DNA of 64,000 nucleotides. It comes from JALZOC01 sp035758845. Lineage in GTDB: Bacteria > Acidobacteriota > Vicinamibacteria > Vicinamibacterales > 2-12-FULL-66-21. Positions within the stretch are counted from its first letter, which is position 1; each line of letters starts with the position of its first letter. Of the stretch, positions 8,187 through 16,965 are shown piece by piece. A program made the translations under genes and the position numbers. Where the stretch lies: contig DASTVZ010000052.1 of NCBI GenBank assembly GCA_035758845.1, positions 1-64,000 on the forward strand, written 5' to 3'. Under the pieces are notes generated by a model that searched no databases, was not told where the DNA came from, and saw only the letters and a program-made list of their open reading frames with translations.

Positions 8187-9533
8187 GGCGATCTTTCTGT
8201 TGAGCCGCGCCAGGCGGTGACGCACGCCATCGGCCACGCGGCCGTCCGCCTCCGCTTCTTCCAGTGCGAACAGCGCCAGTTCGCGAGCGCTGTCGAGATC
8301 GCGGTCGCGGTGCTCGTGATGAATCGCGAGCGCTTCCGCGGCGAATCGGCGCAATGCCCGCATTCCCGTCATTCTGCGCACTCCACGAGGCTCGGTGAGG
8401 TCCAGCACTTCACGCCAGATCGCCGCGGCCTCGGCGAACCGCCGTTCACGCCGGTGCCACAACGCGAGCCTGTAAAGCGCTTCAGCCCTGATATCAGTCG
8501 CGCGTGATTCCGTGCCGCGCTGATAACACGAGCCAGCCTGAACGAATACTCGCTCGCGGCAGCTGATGCGATCGTCAGCGGCGGCGCGTTCGTAAACGCG
8601 GCCGAGTGCCAGTGCCTCGCCGCAATCGCGGCACGCGAGATGTCCACTGCGTACCAAATCGACGGCGCGCGCCATGACAGCCGCGAGCGACACGAGATCG
8701 AATCGATTGTGCTCGAGTACGGCTTCGAGGGGCCGAGGATCGCCACTGCGAAGGAACCGGAAGAAGCGCGCGGGAACCTCGAAACCACCCACATCACCGA
8801 CGCGATTCACCTCGAAGAGCGTCCGCTCCAGAGTTCCGAGCCGACATCCTCCGTCGTCCATCTCAATCGCTGCCGCGCGCGGACGCCACAAGCGTCGCGC
8901 CGGGTGCACCATGTCGAAATGCGGAACGCCGTCGAGCGGCATCTGCAAGCGATGAAACAGCCATCGCGTTTCCATTACCGGAACGTCGAATGACTTCCCG
9001 TTGTAGGTGACGATGAGATCAGCGTCTTTGAAGAACTCGGCAACTGCCCACAGCAGCGCGCGTTCTGACGCATAACTGGTGAGCAGAAACTGCCGCACCT
9101 GAAACGCCCCGAGATCGAAGAATCCGCAACCCACCAGGAAGGCAACGGTCCCTGCTCCTCCACTGAGGCCTGTGGTCTCGAGATCGATGAAAACGGTCCG
9201 TGGAAAAGTACGTAAACCACCGACCGGGGTTCGACCCCGGTCAGAGAGCGACACACTCAGCGCCGGATCAAGGATCCAGAGGGCGTTGAGATCGTCCACC
9301 TCGCACTGCCCGATCTGAATTGATCCATGCCACCTATCCGCTTCGTACCGTCGATCGACGATGAGGCATCGGCCGAACGGAGTTTCTACCGGACGCCCGC
9401 CAAGCACGGCCGCAAGCTGTGACAAATCAATCGTCGCTTCGTAACGGCCCGTGTCGGGTTCATAGGTCAGTTCCCGGCTCGGCTTGGGAGGTCCGCTCTT
9501 GACGATGGCGCGAAGGCGCGACGAGAGGTCCAT
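8154..9533 (-). CDS. mrfB: MrfB-like (YprB) RNase H-fold DEDDh exonuclease with C-terminal helical repeats
   Basis: A 459-residue protein; I start at ATG 9533 (DLSSRLRAIVKSG), overlapping the mrfA stop by one base (TGATG), so translation is probably coupled. The RNase H-like fold starts near residue 113, with the catalytic Asp117 and Glu119 in FIDLETTGLSGG, then VTYNGKSFDVP with the next Asp, and EHNRFDLVSL supplying the final His/Asp. A C-terminal helical repeat region follows (about 330-459). In Bacillus subtilis the MrfA helicase and MrfB exonuclease act together in mitomycin C lesion repair; I infer the same job from homology and gene order. A short palindromic insertion lies at 9222-9242 inside the gene. 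The last codons run into the rpmE terminator. Confidence 0.85.
   Translation of the reverse strand: MDLSSRLRAIVKSGPPKPSRELTYEPDTGRYEATIDLSQLAAVLGGRPVETPFGRCLIVDRRYEADRWHGSIQIGQCEVDDLNALWILDPALSVSLSDRGRTPVGGLRTFPRTVFIDLETTGLSGGAGTVAFLVGCGFFDLGAFQVRQFLLTSYASERALLWAVAEFFKDADLIVTYNGKSFDVPVMETRWLFHRLQMPLDGVPHFDMVHPARRLWRPRAAAIEMDDGGCRLGTLERTLFEVNRVGDVGGFEVPARFFRFLRSGDPRPLEAVLEHNRFDLVSLAAVMARAVDLVRSGHLACRDCGEALALGRVYERAAADDRISCRERVFVQAGSCYQRGTESRATDIRAEALYRLALWHRRERRFAEAAAIWREVLDLTEPRGVRRMTGMRALRRFAAEALAIHHEHRDRDLDSARELALFALEEAEADGRVADGVRHRLARLNRKIAKKTDAQLLWS
9222..9242. repeat. 9-bp inverted repeat inside mrfB
   Basis: GACCGGGGT and ACCCCGGTC flank a 3-base TCG. The surrounding words (GGTCAGA, ACCCCGGTC) resemble the GTCTGACCCCG unit of the tandem repeat at 59093-59158, so this may be a single in-frame copy of the same repeat family, coding for SDRGRTPVGG just before the catalytic domain. 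Confidence 0.5.
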
Positions 9534-11950
9534 CACACGGGCTCGGCCTGAAGAAGGTGATCGAGGATGCGGGATGCGACCTGTTTGGCATGCGGACCTG
9601 TGTGTCCCTCCGGTCCGACACACGATGGGCAGCCCGACTCACAGGGGCATCCCGCAATCAGATCGCGCGTGCGTTCGAGCAGCAGATCGTGCATTTCGTA
9701 CAACGGACGGCTGAACCCGATCCCGCCTGGATAATTGTCGTAGATGAAGACGTTGGGTTCGGATGCGAGCGCCTCCGGCATGCCTCCCATTCCGCCGGTG
9801 CGGGTCGATCGATCCAATGAACCACCGTCGACCGAAAGCCCGATGTCGTGGCCGTCGCACATCAACAGCAGCTGTGCGACGTGCTTCATCGCGAAGGCGA
9901 GTCCGACGACACCATCTCTGCGATCGTCAGTCGCAAACGGCAGCGACGACATGACGTCGGTCGGAATCGTCAGCCAATACGAGGAGGTGTGCATCTGCTG
10001 CTCTGGCAGATCGAGTTCACCAGAGCCGACGTTTTCGTTGGTGTAGAACTTGATCTTTTTGAAACCAACCACTCGCGAGACGACATGGACCTCGCCATGC
10101 GATCGGATGGCGAGGATGCCGGCCCGCACCTCCAAACCGGCGGCGGCGGACGACTCGAATGTGTCAAGGATCGTCACCTTCGTATACGTGATCGCATCCG
10201 TATAGTAGTCGCAATCAACCGCACGCAGGTACGCTTTGCGGCCGTCGAAATCAAATCGTTCGACCTGAAACAGCTGGCCCTCGAGAATGTAGATTGCCTT
10301 CTCGTGCAGCGTGGCCGGCCCGCTGGTGAAATCGGTTTCGCCGATGACACGTTCGCCGTTCGTGCAATCCACCACGACGAAGTTATCGGACGAGACCGAC
10401 CGCAGGCTCACTGCATCGGCGGGATATGATTCGTTTGTCCAGTTCCACTGACCGTCCGCTTGATGGACGAATCCTTCTTCAGCGAGCACGGACAGCACCG
10501 CCTGGAGATCGACTTCCTCGCCGAAACGTTCGTCGATGGCGAACGGTAGTTCGAACGCTGCGCATTTGACGTGATCGAGAAGAATGTGGAGGTTGTCGGG
10601 ATTGATCAGCGCATGCTCGGGCGACGCATCGAAGAAGTACGACGGATTGCGGACGATGAACTGATCGATGGGTGCGCTGCTGGCGACCAGCACGGCCGCA
10701 GATCTGGTCGTTCGGCGACCGGCGCGTCCGGCGCGTTGCCAGGTCGCGGCGATGGTCCCCGGATAGCCGGCCAGAACCGCAACGTCGAGCGCGCCAATGT
10801 CGATCCCGAGCTCCAGCGCGTTGGTCGAGACGACCGCACGCACGCGCCCTTCGCGAAGACCGCGTTCGATCTCCCGCCTGCGATTCGGCAGGTAGCCGCC
10901 GCGATACCCGCGAATGACATCTGCCGCACCCGGCGGACCATGGAATGCGTCCTTCAGATAGGTAGTCAGGATCTCCACCGACAAACGGCTCTGCGCAAAC
11001 AGAATCAGTTGGAGATTGTGGCGGAGAAACTCGAGCGCGACACGTCGTGTCTCGGCAAGATACGAACGTCGAATGCCGAGCTGTGCGTTGACAACCGGGG
11101 GATTGACGAAGAGAAAGAATTTTTCGCCGCGCGCGGCGCCGCTCTTTTCAACAAGCTCGAACGGCCGGCCGATCAGCCGTTCCGCAAGTTCCCTTGGATT
11201 GGCAATCGTGGCCGACGAACAGATGAAAGTCGGATTCGATCCGTAGTGTCGGCAGATGCGATGGAGACGGCGAATGATGTTCGCCAGATGGCTTCCGAAC
11301 ACGCCGCGGTAGGCATGGAGTTCGTCGATGATGACAAACCGAAGGTTCTCGAACAGCTTGGCCCATCGCGGATGATGCGGCAGGATGCCCGAGTGGACCA
11401 TGTCGGGATTGCTGAGCACCACGTGCGCCTTGCCGCGGATCGCGCGCCGCGCATCTGCCGGTGTGTCGCCGTCATAGGTAAAGACCCCAATCTGCAGATC
11501 GGAATCGTGAGCGACAAGCTCGGAAAGCTCGTGCAGCTCTGCGAGCTGATCCTGCGCGAGCGCCTTCGTCGGAAACAGGTAGAGCGCGCGCGTCGACGCG
11601 TCCTGGAGAATCGCGTTCAACACCGGCCCGTTGTAACAGAGGGTTTTGCCCGAAGCCGTGGGCGTGATGGTCACGACATTGCGTCCTGCGAGCACGTGTT
11701 CGAACGCTTCGGCCTGATGCGTGTAGAGCTGGTCGATGCCGCGGCCTGCGAGCGCGGCGATGAGCCGATCGTCAGTGCCGGTCGGATACGGTGAAAAAGA
11801 GGCCGTGATGGCGGGCAGCCGATGCGCGGCCGTGACGATGAGATCGGTGTCGCGTCCCAACGGCGCTGGAGATGCCGTCAGCCGCGATAATACTTCGTGC
11901 AGCGAACGGTCTTTATCTCCGGAAATGACAGGCAGGGTCGGTTGCGGCAT
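9533..11950 (-). CDS. mrfA: MrfA-like (YprA) superfamily 2 DNA helicase with zinc-binding C-terminal domain
   Basis: An 805-residue ATP-dependent 3'-5' DNA helicase. Motifs in order: Q-like YTHQAEAFEHVLAG, Walker A TPTASGKT, FPTKALAQDQ, SNPDMVHSGILP, DEAH-type box DELH in IIDELHAYRGVFG, CSSATIANP, and in the second RecA domain STNALELGIDIG and QRAGRAGRR. The C-terminal DUF1998/MZB domain carries a four-cysteine zinc site in CPCESGCPSC. This is the architecture of B. subtilis MrfA, whose partner exonuclease is encoded immediately downstream here with overlapping stop and start. Leftward; 72 bases separate it from the preceding symporter gene, so co-transcription with it is possible. Confidence 0.9.
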   Translation of the reverse strand: MPQPTLPVISGDKDRSLHEVLSRLTASPAPLGRDTDLIVTAAHRLPAITASFSPYPTGTDDRLIAALAGRGIDQLYTHQAEAFEHVLAGRNVVTITPTASGKTLCYNGPVLNAILQDASTRALYLFPTKALAQDQLAELHELSELVAHDSDLQIGVFTYDGDTPADARRAIRGKAHVVLSNPDMVHSGILPHHPRWAKLFENLRFVIIDELHAYRGVFGSHLANIIRRLHRICRHYGSNPTFICSSATIANPRELAERLIGRPFELVEKSGAARGEKFFLFVNPPVVNAQLGIRRSYLAETRRVALEFLRHNLQLILFAQSRLSVEILTTYLKDAFHGPPGAADVIRGYRGGYLPNRRREIERGLREGRVRAVVSTNALELGIDIGALDVAVLAGYPGTIAATWQRAGRAGRRTTRSAAVLVASSAPIDQFIVRNPSYFFDASPEHALINPDNLHILLDHVKCAAFELPFAIDERFGEEVDLQAVLSVLAEEGFVHQADGQWNWTNESYPADAVSLRSVSSDNFVVVDCTNGERVIGETDFTSGPATLHEKAIYILEGQLFQVERFDFDGRKAYLRAVDCDYYTDAITYTKVTILDTFESSAAAGLEVRAGILAIRSHGEVHVVSRVVGFKKIKFYTNENVGSGELDLPEQQMHTSSYWLTIPTDVMSSLPFATDDRRDGVVGLAFAMKHVAQLLLMCDGHDIGLSVDGGSLDRSTRTGGMGGMPEALASEPNVFIYDNYPGGIGFSRPLYEMHDLLLERTRDLIAGCPCESGCPSCVGPEGHTGPHAKQVASRILDHLLQAEPV

Positions 11951-12022
11951 CGAAACTGTTGAGTCCGTTGGAATTGCGCAGCCATGGTAGCAGGCTGCCG
12001 CGGGGCGATCAAGAGGCGAAAC

Positions 12023-13423
12023 TCAATCCCGGACCCCTGATCCCGGATCCCGGACCGCGCCCTTCGACGGGCTCAGGGCGTCCGGAGCTTGTCGAGGGTC
12101 GGATCCCGGCACCGCCGCACCAAACGGCTCGCGCGATATCTTTGCGGCGAGCGCGCTTAACCCAATCACCCCAATCAGATTCGGAAACACCTGAAGCGCA
12201 TTCATCAGATCGCCCCAGGCCCAGACAGTGGCAACCTTGGACACGGCACCCAATGGAATGAGAAGACAGTAGATCCACCGATACGGCATCGTGACGCGTC
12301 GGCCGAGGATGTACTCGAAGAACTGCTCGCCATAGTAGGCCCAACCGATCAGGGTCGTGTATCCGAAGAGGAATGCGCAGAATGCGACGATGTAACCTCC
12401 GGCCACCGGAATCGCCGAGTTGAAAGCAGAGGCAACGGCGGCAGTACTCGTCAGACCGGATTCCCATACGCCAGTCAGCAGAATCGTCATCGCGCTGATG
12501 GTGGAGGTAACGAATGACACGACGAAAACTTCGATGACGCCGTTCAGCCCCTGCTGCACCGGCTGTGAACTCCGTGCCGTCCCATACGCGACAGCTGCCG
12601 TGCCATACCCCGCCTCGTTGGCATAGATGCCGCGCGCAATGCCGTAACGCATCGCGACAAGAATGCCGAGTCCTCCGCCGGCCACAGACTGGAACGAAAA
12701 CGCACGCTCGAAGATGAGACTGATGACTGATGGAATGCGCGAGAGATTGAGAACGATGACGATCAATCCACCGGCCAGGTAGAGACCCACCTTCAGCGGC
12801 GATAACTTCTCCGCCGCGCGGCCAATCGACTTGATACCTCCGATGATCACGAGCCACGTCAGAATCGCAATCGTGATCCCCGATGCGAGTTTCGGGATCC
12901 CAACGACGCTGTTCAACACCAGGGCCATCGAGTTCGGTTGGGTGAAGGGCGTCGTGGTCAGTGCTGCCACGGCGGCCACCAGGGCGAACGTCCATGCGAG
13001 CCATGGCGATCGAAGGCCGTCGCGCAGGTAGTACATCGGTCCGGACAAGACCGTCGCGCCGCGTGTTTCGCGAAACGTGATACCGAGGACAGCCTCGCTG
13101 AACTTGATCGCCATCGCGACGAAGCCATACACCCATATCCAGAAGAGCGCTCCAGGTCCGCCAGACACGATGGCGGTCGCGACGCCGGCGATATTGCCGG
13201 TGCCGATTGACGCCGCCAGTGCCGTCATGAATGCTTGAAACGGGGTCAGCGCTCCTTCCCCGCCGCTCGCGCGCGTCACAAAGGCCCCACGCCACGCGTC
13301 GGCAAAGCGGCGCACCTGGACGAAACGCAGCCGCAGCGTCAGAAACAATCCGGCGCCGAGCAGCACCGCAACCACCCACGGCATGAACACGGCGTCGGCA
13401 AGCGATTGGATGCGATCGCTCAT
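12023..13423 (-). CDS. Sodium/alanine symporter, AGCS family
   Basis: A 466-residue inner-membrane transporter with about ten or eleven hydrophobic segments. Family hallmarks: ALAASIGTGNIAGVATAI near residue 70, FRETRGATVLSGPMYYL, the segment TTPFTQPNSMA, RGIYANEAGYGTAAVAYGTA, and WAYYGEQFFEYILG. AGCS proteins import alanine or glycine with sodium. The last 35 residues (after AAKISREPFGAA) are Pro/Ser/Asp-rich and are encoded by the REP-like element at 12030-12118, so the original C-terminus was probably about 435 residues and the repeat has extended the frame. Leftward, upstream of mrfA. Confidence 0.9.
   Translation of the reverse strand: MSDRIQSLADAVFMPWVVAVLLGAGLFLTLRLRFVQVRRFADAWRGAFVTRASGGEGALTPFQAFMTALAASIGTGNIAGVATAIVSGGPGALFWIWVYGFVAMAIKFSEAVLGITFRETRGATVLSGPMYYLRDGLRSPWLAWTFALVAAVAALTTTPFTQPNSMALVLNSVVGIPKLASGITIAILTWLVIIGGIKSIGRAAEKLSPLKVGLYLAGGLIVIVLNLSRIPSVISLIFERAFSFQSVAGGGLGILVAMRYGIARGIYANEAGYGTAAVAYGTARSSQPVQQGLNGVIEVFVVSFVTSTISAMTILLTGVWESGLTSTAAVASAFNSAIPVAGGYIVAFCAFLFGYTTLIGWAYYGEQFFEYILGRRVTMPYRWIYCLLIPLGAVSKVATVWAWGDLMNALQVFPNLIGVIGLSALAAKISREPFGAAVPGSDPRQAPDALSPSKGAVRDPGSGVRD
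12030..12118. repeat. REP-like palindrome flanked by GGATCCCGG repeats
   Basis: An imperfect inverted repeat, CCTTCGACGGGCTC at 12061-12074 and GAGCTTGTCGAGGG at 12085-12098 (11 of 14 pair), is flanked by CCCGGATCCCGG words at 12040-12056 and 12100-12108. It lies at and inside the 3' end of the symporter gene and encodes its last 30 or so residues. The CTTCGAC...GTCGAGG type of element is a widespread dispersed repeat in GC-rich genomes. Confidence 0.7.
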
Positions 13424-13429
13424 GGCTTA

Positions 13430-13496
13430 CGCCTCTAGGCTCGAGGCTCGAAGCTCAATGGGCTCGAGCCATGCGCCCTGAGCCATGAGCCCTTAG
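13430..13496. repeat. Degenerate GGCTCGAGCC/AGCCATGAGCC tandem repeat
   Basis: Between the symporter start and the SDR stop, the words GGCTCGAGG, GAAGCTCAATG, GGCTCGAGCC and GAGCCATGAGCC repeat with a period near 8-12. The SDR stop codon (13493-13495) is at the edge of the tract. It belongs to the same loose GAGCC family as 39161-39235 and 60940-60972. Confidence 0.6.
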
Positions 13497-14272
13497 ATAT
13501 TCGATCGCGACTGACAACCATCGACGGGAATCGACGCGCCACTGATCCAGCTCGCGCGTGGCGAGGCCAGGAATGCGACGGCCGCGCCCACTTCGTCGGC
13601 GCGGCCCATTCGTCCAAACGGCAGGTCGCGCTTGATGAATTCCGCGATTCCCTGTGGATCGGCCTGTTGTCGTTTGTGCCAGGAGCCGCCGGGGAACATG
13701 ATCGAGCCTGGCGCGACGCTGTTCACGCGGATGTTCAAAGGTGCGAGCTGTTGCGCAAGAGACTTTCCGAGGCTGATTTCGGCCGCTTTGACCGCGTTGT
13801 AGGTCATCCGGCCGCCCGACTCGCGCCCCCAGATCGACGCGATCATGATGATCGCTCCGCCTCCACGCTGCTTCATGTGCGGCACGGCCAGCCGAGAGGC
13901 GCGAATCGCCGGAAAGAGCGTCTCATCGAAGGCCGCCTGCCACTCGGCGTCCGTCGTGTCGAGCAGATCCTTGCCGCCTGCCCGCCCGACGTTGTTGACG
14001 AGAATGTCGAGTCCGCCAAACCGTTCAAGCGTGCGATCGATCACGGTGGCGATTCCCTCGCCGGTCGAAACGTCCGCCTGCACCGTGGTAATCATGTTCG
14101 GCCGCCGCGCGACCGCTTCGACTTCAATCGCCGCGGCCGCCAGCTGCTCGGGGCCGCGCGCGCAAATGCACACACGGCACCCTTCGGCAATCAGCGCCCG
14201 CGCGCTCGCCAGGCCCAGACCGCGGCTCGATCCGGTGACGATGGCTACTTTGTTTGTGAGTTGAAGATCCAT
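13493..14272 (-). CDS. SDR family NAD(P)-dependent oxidoreductase
   Basis: A 259-residue classical short-chain dehydrogenase. The N-terminal Rossmann motif is TGSSRGLGLASA, followed by NNVGRAGG. The catalytic Ser lies in IMIASIWG and the Tyr/Lys pair in YNAVKAAEI. The C-terminal PVDGCQS is typical of 3-oxoacyl-ACP-reductase-like members. The substrate is unknown. The start ATG overlaps the stop of the upstream DUF547 gene by one base (TAATG), so the two form a coupled pair. The stop codon falls at the edge of a repeat tract. Confidence 0.93.
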   Translation of the reverse strand: MDLQLTNKVAIVTGSSRGLGLASARALIAEGCRVCICARGPEQLAAAAIEVEAVARRPNMITTVQADVSTGEGIATVIDRTLERFGGLDILVNNVGRAGGKDLLDTTDAEWQAAFDETLFPAIRASRLAVPHMKQRGGGAIIMIASIWGRESGGRMTYNAVKAAEISLGKSLAQQLAPLNIRVNSVAPGSIMFPGGSWHKRQQADPQGIAEFIKRDLPFGRMGRADEVGAAVAFLASPRASWISGASIPVDGCQSRSNI

Positions 14273-15132
14273 TACTTCGGCGGCCCGCCCGTCAGGTCGT
14301 TGAGCCGCCAGTCGAATGGATGATATGTCACCTTGAATTCATTCTTTTGCAGGAATTCCTTCTCCAGCGGCAGCAGCCGCGGCGTGACGAACGCGACAAT
14401 CGCGCGCTCGATCGGAGAGCGCTGCGTGAGGGGACCTGTCGCGCCGGTATCGTACACCGCAATGAACTCGGAGTCGTGCCAGCTGATAATCGGCGTCACC
14501 GATATCTGATTCGCCGATCGATCGATCCTGATCATCGTTTGCTCGGACACAAACTCGTTCTGCACGTCGTCGAGCTGCTGCTTGAGCTGATCGCCTGTGT
14601 ACGCCTCACTCCTGAGGCGGCCGCTGCCGACCGCGCCGCGTCCCAACGCGAGATACAGGCGCGGCTCCTTGAATTGCGGAAGAATCTTCTTCTCGATGTC
14701 GTCGAGCGTCAGGCTCTGGCCCGCGGCGCGGTGTTTGAGTTGCTCGAACGCTCCCGGGACCTGCCGCACGCTGTTCGACGGGTACGCCTTACTGCCTCCG
14801 TTCAGCGGGTAGTGATCGACAACGGTCTGTAGGACGAACGCATTGTAGGCGTTGAGCCAGAACGCCATCTGCTGTTCGCGCGACCACGATTGGTACGTCG
14901 CCGCCGGCACGTTCAGCGATGCGGCATATCGGTCGAGCGCCCCGCGCGACGCGCGCAGCGCCCGGTAATAAACCAACCCGTCGCGAACGTTCAGCTCGAG
15001 GATCTGATCGAAGGCGCGATGGAGTGCATCCCCAGTGCCTCCCTGTGCCGCAAACGCGCGGACCTGCGACGGCGGAGGAGCGACGGCGACGAGAAAGACA
15101 GCGATGGTAAGAGCAAGCCCCGTGTAACGCAT
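14272..15132 (-). CDS. Exported DUF547 domain protein
   Basis: A 286-residue protein with a signal peptide (residues 1-30, hydrophobic ALTIAVFLVAVAPPP). It carries the DUF547 hallmarks: ELNVRDGLVYYRAL, the segment EQQMAFWLNAYNAFVLQTVVDHYP, VPGAFEQLKH, LTLDDIEKKILPQFKEPRLYLALGRGAVG. DUF547 has a papain-like fold in some predictions but no established reaction in bacteria. It is translationally coupled to the SDR gene downstream. Function unknown; extracytoplasmic location is inferred from the leader. Confidence 0.87.
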   Translation of the reverse strand: MRYTGLALTIAVFLVAVAPPPSQVRAFAAQGGTGDALHRAFDQILELNVRDGLVYYRALRASRGALDRYAASLNVPAATYQSWSREQQMAFWLNAYNAFVLQTVVDHYPLNGGSKAYPSNSVRQVPGAFEQLKHRAAGQSLTLDDIEKKILPQFKEPRLYLALGRGAVGSGRLRSEAYTGDQLKQQLDDVQNEFVSEQTMIRIDRSANQISVTPIISWHDSEFIAVYDTGATGPLTQRSPIERAIVAFVTPRLLPLEKEFLQKNEFKVTYHPFDWRLNDLTGGPPK

Positions 15133-15156
15133 ATTTCGATATTAGTTCACAGATGG

Positions 15157-15975
15157 TCAAAGGTTCGATGAGAGGAAATCAGCCAGGGCGAGGGCAAACC
15201 CATCCGGGACCTCCAGGTTCGACAGATGCCCCGCCTGCGGAAGAATGACGAGGCGCGATCGCGCAATCTGGTTCTGCAGCGCAACGGCGTCGATGACCGG
15301 CGTCAGCATGTCCTCCTCGCCCACGACGACCAGCGTGGGACAGGAAATCCGCGCCAGATCCCTGGTCGAGTCGGGACGACGCATCATCGCTTCGATGGCG
15401 GCGACGATTCCCTCTGTGCCCGCGGTCTCGATCATCGCGCGTACTCGTTGCGGAATTTCAGCGCGACGTTCGAAGGTCGTTTCGCCGAGCAGCTTCGGGA
15501 GCATCGATTGCGCGACGCCCGCCGGGCCCTCAGCGCGCGCGAGCGCGATCATCTTGCGACGACCGTCCAACCCTTCGGGCGTGTCGGCCTGCGCCTTGGT
15601 ATCGGCGAGGATCATTCCGCTGAACCGCTCGGGCGCGCTCCGGAAGAGCGCGAGCGTGATGTAGCCCCCCATCGACAGCCCGCCAATGACGGCTCGATCG
15701 ACGGCGAGTTCGTCGAGCAGTGCGGCAATGTCGCCGGCCATGTCGTCGAGCGTGCTCGACCCGCTGGCAGGAGCGGCATCTGGTCCAAAGCCGCGCAGGT
15801 CCGGTGCGATGAAGCGCCAGCCTTCCGGAACGCGCTCCAACTGCGGCCTCCACATATCGGCATTGAGTGGAAACGCGTGAATGAGGACTACCGGCCAGCC
15901 GATGCCCGCCTCGAGATATCGCACGCTGCGTCCGTTGATCGTGGCTCGTAACTCACGGACCATGTCACCGATCAT
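15157..15975 (-). CDS. Alpha/beta hydrolase
   Basis: A 272-residue cytoplasmic alpha/beta-fold hydrolase. The oxyanion segment is LIHAFPLNADMW, the nucleophile elbow is GGLSMGGY, the acid is in VVVGEEDMLTP and the catalytic His in PQAGHLSNLE. It resembles 3-oxoadipate enol-lactonase and related esterases, but the cofactor-free hydrolase family is too broad to name a substrate. A second ATG four codons in (15963) is an equally plausible start, because neither has a good Shine-Dalgarno. It is 24 bases from the DUF547 gene and may lead that operon. Confidence 0.88.
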   Translation of the reverse strand: MIGDMVRELRATINGRSVRYLEAGIGWPVVLIHAFPLNADMWRPQLERVPEGWRFIAPDLRGFGPDAAPASGSSTLDDMAGDIAALLDELAVDRAVIGGLSMGGYITLALFRSAPERFSGMILADTKAQADTPEGLDGRRKMIALARAEGPAGVAQSMLPKLLGETTFERRAEIPQRVRAMIETAGTEGIVAAIEAMMRRPDSTRDLARISCPTLVVVGEEDMLTPVIDAVALQNQIARSRLVILPQAGHLSNLEVPDGFALALADFLSSNL

Positions 15976-16067
15976 AGCGGTAATGGACTTTCGATTATCT
16001 GGTCTCCGGGATCCGCATACCGGTCGCTGTGTGACGGCGGACGGTTACCTGTCGTAAAAAGCAGGCG

Positions 16068-16643
16068 ATGCCTTCGGCGGTCGAGTTGTCCGCGTATGTC
16101 GCCCTTGTCGGCGTCGGGCTGCTCGCCGCCAATCTGCTGCTTGGCTTGTTGATAGCCGCCGGCTACAATCCCGCGCGCCATTGGCCTCATCGCGCGGTGA
16201 AGCTCTTCCGACTCCACAACTGGACCGGATACATCGCGCTCGCGACAGCAATTGTTCACCCGGCCATCCTGCTGTTTTCATCGTCGCCACGCTTCCGTGT
16301 CATCGATCTGTCGCTACCGATATGGTCACCGGTCCAGCCCATTTCGAATGTGCTCGGCGCGATTGCGCTGTACCTGGTCATCGTCGTGGTGGTTACCTCA
16401 TTCTTTAGACGCGCGTTGGGACGACGGGTCTGGAAGTCGATTCACTACTCGACCTACGCGGCCGCCGTCGTCTTCTTCATCCATGGCCTCATCGCCGATC
16501 CGACCGTTACCGGCCGCGCCATCGACTACATCGATGGCGAGAAGGTGTACGTCGAACTGTGCGTCGCGTCGTTCATGGTGCTTGCGATCTGGCGCATACG
16601 GCACAGGCGAGCGAGACGACGCGCGGAGCTCAGCCACGTGTAG
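16068..16643 (+). CDS. Ferric reductase-like transmembrane protein
   Basis: A 191-residue integral membrane protein with about five transmembrane helices. Two histidine pairs, LHNWTGYIALATAIVHP and IHYSTYAAAVVFFIHG, are spaced as in the b-type haem ligands of ferric reductase-like and MsrQ-type domains. It lacks the FAD/NAD domains of full ferric reductases, so it is the membrane part only and needs a partner for electron input. No molybdenum sulfoxide reductase gene is next to it. The start at 16068 has only a weak AGGCG before it. Confidence 0.75.
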   Translation: MPSAVELSAYVALVGVGLLAANLLLGLLIAAGYNPARHWPHRAVKLFRLHNWTGYIALATAIVHPAILLFSSSPRFRVIDLSLPIWSPVQPISNVLGAIALYLVIVVVVTSFFRRALGRRVWKSIHYSTYAAAVVFFIHGLIADPTVTGRAIDYIDGEKVYVELCVASFMVLAIWRIRHRRARRRAELSHV

Positions 16644-16665
16644 TGCGGGCCCATGGCCCCGCCTC

Positions 16666-16703
16666 GTGGCACACCTGGCACTTCTGGCTCCCTTGGCACC
16701 AGC
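16666..16703. repeat. Degenerate TGGCAC tandem repeat
   Basis: Second copy of the TTGGCACC family (GTGGCACACCTGGCACTT, then CCCTTGGCACC), between the ferric-reductase-like gene and the next small gene. Compare 6739-6769. Confidence 0.6.
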
Positions 16704-16734
16704 ATTGCGAAGAAGTGAACCGGAGGTGCACGTC

Positions 16735-16965
16735 ATGCCCCGCGGAGACAAACGCCACTACACGGATAAGCAGAAGCGTCAGGCTGAGCACATCGAAAAG
16801 GGTTATGAAGAACGCGGCGTCCCGGAACGCGAAGCTGAGCGTCGTGCGTGGGCCACGGTGAACAAGGTGCATCACGGTGGCGAGAAGCCGGGCGGCGGAG
16901 GCTATGGGCGGTCCGAGAGCCACGAGCCGATGAGAAAGGGCGGCCGACGATCACACAGTCGTTGA
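16735..16965 (+). CDS. Small basic protein often annotated as plasmid stabilization protein
   Basis: A 76-residue, highly charged protein starting at ATG 16735 with GGAGG at 16722-16726. The sequence pattern MPRGDKRHYTDKQKRQAEH, then GYEERGVPEREAERRAWATVNK, then a Gly-rich tail (GGEKPGGGGYGRSE) belongs to a widespread small-protein family that databases label plasmid stabilization protein or KfrB/ChaB-like without experimental support. The fold suggests a short helical domain plus a disordered tail. The larger open frame around it is not protein-like upstream of 16735. Function unknown. It is convergent with the VanZ-like gene and overlaps it by 15 bases. Confidence 0.8.
   Translation: MPRGDKRHYTDKQKRQAEHIEKGYEERGVPEREAERRAWATVNKVHHGGEKPGGGGYGRSESHEPMRKGGRRSHSR

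Noticed and set aside
9222..9242. tRNA T-arm-like GGTTCGA with flanking GC stem
   Set aside because: No acceptor, D or anticodon arm around it, and it is inside a conserved coding gene.
12009..13379. 456-codon minus-strand ORF
   Set aside because: Overlaps the AGCS symporter in another frame; the symporter has clear membrane motifs and the alternative is not protein-like.
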